DNA of 10,085 bases from Candolleomyces eurysporus (lineage: Eukaryota; Basidiomycota; Agaricomycetes; Agaricales; Psathyrellaceae). The translations under genes were made by a program, and so were the position numbers. The stretch is from positions 1 through 10,085 of the forward strand of contig JANBPK010001805.1 in the NCBI GenBank assembly GCA_027579435.1. Reading direction: 5' to 3'. Positions 6,031 to 10,085 of this stretch are shown piece after piece; within the stretch, counting starts at the first letter, position 1; every line of letters starts with the position of its first letter. Below the pieces are notes generated by a model. It saw nothing but the letters and a program-made list of their open reading frames with translations. It had not been told where the DNA came from and did not search any database.

Positions 6031-7719
6031 ATGTCGATTCCGCAAGACCTTTGGGGCACAGACGAACTAGCAATGCATATCTTGGGCTTCTTACCTCCCC
6101 CCAATCTCCGAAATTGCGCACAGGTTTCCCGGTCGTTCAATCGTATCGCCGTACAGTCAGTCTTGGATCAACATGAAATCTGGAACCCACAACAATCCGC
6201 CACCCTTCACTTGGCAGATAATCCGAACGACTTGGATAGCCTTTCGGCACTCCTCATGTCGGTCCATATCAAGAGCCTGAGATATGTCATCTTTAACCTG
6301 AAAGGCGTGACCTCGCTGCACTCAGCGCTCAGGTCCTTCCACAAAATGCAAAGGCTCGTTGATAGAATGACATCGCTCCACACGGTTTATGTGCATTGGC
6401 CATCAGAAGCCTACGCGGAACAGCCCATCAGCGACAAAATGCTGGCCAATACATGCAGATGTGTGGAAGCCTTCTTGGACACTACCATCGCCAAAGGTTG
6501 TACCCAGTTGCAACTCGGTGGTTGTAACGCCTTCACATCGAAGTACAAGTTGAAGAAAACCCCCGCTATCACAGCCGCAGAAACAGCCAGAGCGTCAGCA
6601 GCTGAGAGGTCATCCATCTGGGGAAGTGCCAGAGGCTACCTTGCCTCTCGGCACACCAGAGCGGCCTCGGACGCATCGCCCCCGTATTCAGAAGAAAGCA
6701 ACTACTGTCGGAAATCGAGTCGGTTTTCCATCTCGGCTCCCTGGATATCCCTCACACCGTCCCCGAAGCTCAGTCAAGTCACCAAACTCGCAGCATTTTG
6801 CGCATACTCCACCAGCCTCTTCCGACCGCCTTTCTCGGAATGGACTTTCACCCTCCTCAAAGCTTCTCCCATCACCTTCCTGACCCTTTGCTTTAAAGAC
6901 CTCCCGAACGATCCGCTAGAGTCCAAGCTCATCCTCGATCGTTTAGCGGAGGCCGTTCCCGATGTCACCACCATACATCTCGATGGTGTAAAGCTATGCC
7001 TCTTGAAGGATGTTGTGTCCTGGTTAGGCCAGTTCAAGGAATTGAGGGACCTAAGGATGGAGCCGGAACGTTCGTTTGCAGGCACCGATCTCGATGCTCA
7101 AAGCTTGCAAGCCCTCGCACGCCTTCCACACCTTCGCACACTCGCTTCATCTTCACCTATTCTATGTTCCTACCTAGCTTCGTGCCGTGGCATTGGAGCA
7201 GGCATCAACGCGAGCAATTTAGTCATGAGGTACATGTGGACCTCATCCACCCGGTCGGCAGTCACAGCGTTCATCAAGGACGTTGAGCGATTTCACAACG
7301 CCATTTTGGAGACGATTTCAGGTACAGAAGTCCAAACCTCCAATATTCGTGTCAAGTTGCGCTTCGACCGCTTTTCTCATAGAGCCAAGGAGTTGGAGGG
7401 CATATTGGGCCATCAAAATCAACTCGATGGCGGAGAGGGTAATGTATCGCAAGTCCAGCAACGCTTTTACCCTTCCAATTCCAGTGCTTGGTATGGATTC
7501 TGCCTCGAGTTACATCTACCTGTAACGGTAGACGAGATACAGCAAGGGGCCATGGATAAGGAGGTGATAGCATTTTGCAGGATTCTCCCAGGTCTAAGTA
7601 AACTTTGGTTATGGTCTTTTGGTGCTGTTTCCCTTGATCGAGGGATGCCCCTAGCGCAAGAACGATTGGACAAATTCAGGACCGTCTGTCGGAACCTTGA
7701 TTATGGCTGGGTATGTTGA
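6031..7719 (+). CDS. F-box protein, family A (A2), complete
   Basis: A 562-residue protein in one uninterrupted exon, probably an SCF ubiquitin-ligase substrate adaptor. The N-terminal F-box spans about residues 6-45 (DLWGTDELAMHILGFLPPPNL...AQVSRSFNRIAV). Residues 50-165 are leucine-rich helical sequence. Residues 167-250 are a Ser/Ala/Lys/Arg-rich linker of low complexity. Residues 265-385 contain LRR-like strands (ITFLTLCFKDL, VTTIHLDGVKL, ELRDLRM, LPHLRTLAS), and residues 395-562 form the tail shared with A1. The ATG at 6031 has G at -3 and sits at the F-box, directly after a probable leader intron. No transmembrane segment or signal peptide is evident. It faces B1 with 188 bp between the stops. 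AATAAA overlaps its stop (7719-7724). Substrate unknown; no gene symbol is justified. Confidence 0.87.
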   Translation: MSIPQDLWGTDELAMHILGFLPPPNLRNCAQVSRSFNRIAVQSVLDQHEIWNPQQSATLHLADNPNDLDSLSALLMSVHIKSLRYVIFNLKGVTSLHSALRSFHKMQRLVDRMTSLHTVYVHWPSEAYAEQPISDKMLANTCRCVEAFLDTTIAKGCTQLQLGGCNAFTSKYKLKKTPAITAAETARASAAERSSIWGSARGYLASRHTRAASDASPPYSEESNYCRKSSRFSISAPWISLTPSPKLSQVTKLAAFCAYSTSLFRPPFSEWTFTLLKASPITFLTLCFKDLPNDPLESKLILDRLAEAVPDVTTIHLDGVKLCLLKDVVSWLGQFKELRDLRMEPERSFAGTDLDAQSLQALARLPHLRTLASSSPILCSYLASCRGIGAGINASNLVMRYMWTSSTRSAVTAFIKDVERFHNAILETISGTEVQTSNIRVKLRFDRFSHRAKELEGILGHQNQLDGGEGNVSQVQQRFYPSNSSAWYGFCLELHLPVTVDEIQQGAMDKEVIAFCRILPGLSKLWLWSFGAVSLDRGMPLAQERLDKFRTVCRNLDYGWVC

Positions 7720-8215
7720 ATAAAATAGGATACAATAGCGCCAATGTATACATATGTTACCGTGCTCCAATTCAAACTAGGGGTGCATCGAGAACCGAAA
7801 GATAGTTCTCTCGAGAACGAACGTGTCTTCCACTAGGTTCGTGAGTTAATAAGAGAAATAAATGAGATCAGACTTTTTCCATCTTTCATATAAACCAATC
7901 TCATACCTTAGAATTCCACGACGGTCACCATCTGCCGCTTACGCTCCTCAATTTGTTCTTCAGCCTCCGTCCAAAAATCTCTCCCCATCGACTGTCCACT
8001 CCATTCACAAAACCTATGATTATCGTCTCGCGTAATCATCCCATACTCCACGAACCGTTCGCTTTCTTTGACAGGTCCCCTATATGCAACGACGGCTCGC
8101 AAATCCACGTCCCCGCTGTGTATCACCATGATATCCGATAATTCCTCCCACTGGGGAAACGAATGGTGAATCCAGACGACAACAACGCGTAGGCCGCAAC
8201 AGCAACTCGCCGCGG
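7212..8215. repeat. Segmental duplication, right copy (A2 tail, spacer, B1 3' part)
   Basis: This is the intact counterpart of 1-888. The A2 stop-to-B1 stop distance is 188 bp, against 199 bp in the left copy. About 128 bp of B1 (between roughly 8020 and 8183) has no counterpart on the left. Similarity fades beyond about 8215. Confidence 0.85.
7720..7907. other. Convergent 3' spacer between A2 and B1
   Basis: Both transcripts must end here. AATAAA at 7719-7724 (plus strand) begins inside the A2 stop codon and may be its polyadenylation signal; it is missing from the A1 copy (GAAGAAG). TCTCGAGA, an 8-bp palindrome, lies near 7812, within a patch conserved in the left copy (GAGAACGA, then GTCTTCCAC). 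With so short a spacer, overlapping antisense 3' UTRs are possible. Confidence 0.4.
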
Positions 8216-8913
8216 CCTGCTTCACGAGCTTCACCAACTGTCCCTGCTGGTAAAAATCCACATGCATGGAAATATGCGTAAGCCGCTTCAAATGGGATAA
8301 AGTCTCCCATCTCGACGAGAGCCAACACTCATGGTACACCCTGACGAGCTCCAGGTGCGTGAGGTGTTTGAAAATCGGATGGGCGAAGAACCGGTCCTCT
8401 GGAACGTGCTGCAGGTCGATAGAGAGCCGTTTCGGTGCGAGGCCGATACACGCTTTCAGGTGTGAACTGTCACCCCACAACGCGAGAGTCTCAACACCCT
8501 GGCAGTAGTTCAGCGGAGTGAAAGTTGATTGCTCTCCATTCCCTATAGACCCATGAAAGTTGAAGATCAAAGTCTTGACGCGGGAGGCGAGGTGCTCCGC
8601 AGTTTTGCTGGAAGTTGTATCGAGAACCGTGCGGTGAAGCAGCCCCAAGGTCTTTGCGTTGGAAAGAATGATCCTGCTGTAAATGATCGATTCTACCCTA
8701 ATACATGAGCGGAGGATATTTGAGTAGCCTATACTGGAGTATAGCAACGAGAGCCGCCCACCACGCCCGTGTTTGCTTTGACACAAGAGCACAGGCTGGA
8801 CCGTCCCCAGCCTCCGCAGCCATCTCTAATATCCTGCGGCCAACATCTTGAGGCAATTGCTGGGCATAAAATGAAAAACTGTGAAAAGCCAAGTCCACAG
8901 CCTGAGGCTCCAT
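7908..8913 (-). CDS. F-box-like protein, family B (B1), two exons
   Basis: Exon 1 is 8913-8762 and exon 2 is 8697-7908, giving 313 residues; the 64-nt intron must be removed to join two different frames. The F-box-like start is residues 19-51 (QLPQDVGRRILEMAAEAGDG...ALVSKQTRAW), followed by VESIIYSRIIL. The rest is LRR-like: VKTLIFNF, VETLALWG, THLELVRV, THISMHVDF, GLRVVVVW. The tail FWTEAEEQIEERKRQ is charged and probably helical. The start ATG at 8913 has G at -3 and +4 (GCCATGG). It shares with B2 the Trp-codon intron, the order of motifs and SGDVDLRAV (B2: AGEVDIRAV). Probably an SCF adaptor with an unknown substrate. It lies convergent to A2, the same arrangement as the degraded pair at the left edge. 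Confidence 0.87.
8698..8761 (-). other. 64-nt intron of B1
   Basis: On the minus strand the donor is TG|GTGGGC (8761) and the acceptor TATTAG|G (8698), with CTCAT about 12 nt before the acceptor. It interrupts the codon of Trp51 after its second base (phase 2). Unspliced, the frame ends at the TAG of the acceptor itself. Removing it produces RAW-VESIIY, parallel to RSW-VEPIIY in B2. Confidence 0.88.
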
Positions 8914-8984
8914 GGCGTGGCAAGAGAGAAAGGCCTCCTACTAGTAAGGTTAGGGTTGACTATCAACTGGAACAAGTGAACCAG

Positions 8985-9002
8985 TGATCGCTGCAGCGAT
9001 CA
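8985..9002. promoter_or_regulatory. Perfect 18-bp palindrome upstream of B1
   Basis: TGATCGCTGCAGCGATCA is fully self-complementary and begins 72 bp upstream of the B1 ATG at 8913, so it lies in the promoter or leader. It could bind a dimeric factor or form a hairpin in the leader. Its CAGCGATC octamer also occurs upstream of A2 at about 5954-5961. Confidence 0.4.
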
Positions 9003-10085
9003 GTGTTCCTTGGGCTCCACCGTACGTAAGCCTCAAAATCGGAGGAGGATGGTAACGATTTGAATCATGAGATGCATGAGAGACGAGGTAGCGCTGGTCG
9101 TCGGTGGTGAAGAAGAAGTCGACCCTTTAGCCAGGAAACTTCCTCAGCTTTGCAGCAACGTAACTGTACCCTAACACGATAAACTAGCAATACCGGCGAA
9201 TGCCTTCTCACCAATCGCAACGACACGCAGGGATCGTCGACACCAGTCTGGCTACGAGAGACTAAACACTCACCGAATCTGTTCTCCAAAAAAAAAAAAA
9301 GAGAGACTAAGCGTTGAAACCAAAGGAAAGGGTATAACCATTGCATCAGGATATTGCCATACTAGTATACTATACTACTACTCATCATCGAAACAGAAAA
9401 AAGAGGAAAAAACGGAGAGGGACAAAGAGACTCTATGAGTAAAACATGACAAAGACGATATCAACTACTATTAATCAACTTTTACCGAGAGGATCGGACG
9501 CATATGTCATAAACGGGATGGGAGGGAGGCCCTAGGAAGGAAGGAGGAAGGAGACGAAAGAGACAAACACGTCAAACAAAATCGAATGCAAGGATAGATC
9601 ACAAATACAGACTCTAACCAGTTCAAAAAAAGAAAACAATCGTACGTAGCCAGATATCGCATGCTAAAGTCGAAGGAAAAAAATCTGACACAGACGAGGG
9701 GTAAAACCCAACAAAGACGGACGGACGGACGCGCAGAGGAGGAGGACTCAAAGACGTTCAGAAGAAAAAAACACCAATATAATTCGAACAGGCGAAAAAA
9801 AAANAGACTAACTATATTTGATACAAGAGCATACAAAAAAAGAGAGGAATATAGAGGGAGGAGGAAAAGAAGACTCGAAACGTAAAACTACTACAGATGT
9901 CAAAAAGAATAAAAAAAAAGAAAACACGAAACAACGAGAAAAAGAAGAGTTGGGTTGATCAGAGATAATAGGTAGTACGACTAGTCACTAGTGGCGGAGA
10001 TAGACAAAGCGCAGAACGCGCAAAAAAAAGTAGGAAGGAAGAATCGATGATATCGTCCAAATCAGTACCCATTCTGCGTGCTACC
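9003..10085. other. Long non-coding right end, purine-rich from about 9270
   Basis: No gene is supported over about 1.08 kb. 9003-9270 is mixed sequence and is the presumed upstream region of B1. From about 9270 to 10060 the plus strand is strongly A/G-rich (so C/T-rich on minus), with a run of 13 A at 9288-9300, ACT triplets around 9370-9382, ACGG repeated at 9717-9730, many runs of 6-9 A, and an N at about 9804. On the minus strand the outermost codons read STQNGY then TGA (10064-10062), which could be the end of a minus-strand gene whose pyrimidine-rich 3' UTR is this tract. That is only a guess from 24 bases. Confidence 0.5.

Noticed and set aside
6411..7085. Antisense and alternate-frame open frames within A2
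   Set aside because: They are shadows of the A2 coding sequence and show no independent start context or homology.
8950..9126. Minus-strand open frame of 58 codons with coding-like composition
   Set aside because: It has no start codon, ends 36 bp before the B1 ATG, and has no recognised domain. It is more likely promoter or leader of B1; CCCTAACC before CTAG there could be part of a leader intron, but no firm donor was found.
9717..9730. ACGG tandem repeat and A13 run as a CRISPR or satellite signal
   Set aside because: Units are too short and few; simple-sequence noise within the purine tract.

Overview
The window looks like nuclear DNA of a filamentous fungus, most probably a mushroom-forming basidiomycete (Agaricomycetes). 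The evidence is short GT-AG introns of 57-64 nt with CTNAY-like branch points, no operon or Shine-Dalgarno signals, mixed GC content, and proteins of the F-box/LRR-like kinds that are numerous in such genomes. No rRNA, tRNA, CRISPR array, intact transposon or prokaryotic feature was seen. Two single N bases lie at about 1014 and 9804.

Nearly everything coding here is F-box related, and three families can be told apart. Family A (plus strand) has one complete gene at 6031-7719 and the 3' end of a paralogue entering at the left edge (2-508). Family B (minus strand) has two complete genes with one intron each (1521-2477 and 7908-8913) and two wrecked copies (708-888 and about 4620-5535). A longer, intron-less F-box gene of another type, C, lies at 2914-4335 on the minus strand.

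Layout from left to right: partial A1 (+), relic psiB1 (-), a gene-poor stretch, B2 (-), a spacer with inverted repeats, C (-) with a TATA box, pseudogene psiB3 (-), an inverted-repeat-rich spacer, A2 (+) with a probable 5'-leader intron, B1 (-) convergent with A2, then about 1.1 kb of non-coding DNA that is strongly purine-rich on the plus strand.

The left edge (1-888) and the A2/B1 junction (7212-8215) are copies of one duplicated block: a convergent A-B pair. The A parts align without a gap over 508 bp. The B part of the left copy has lost 5' sequence and has a net 128-bp internal deletion. Over the A1/A2 overlap I count by hand 52 amino-acid-changing codons against 21 with only silent changes, although both frames stay open.

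By family knowledge, F-box proteins are substrate-recognition subunits of SCF (Skp1-Cullin-F-box) ubiquitin ligases. The N-terminal F-box binds Skp1 and the C-terminal part binds the target. The picture here is a birth-and-death cluster of such adaptors; no target can be named from sequence alone.
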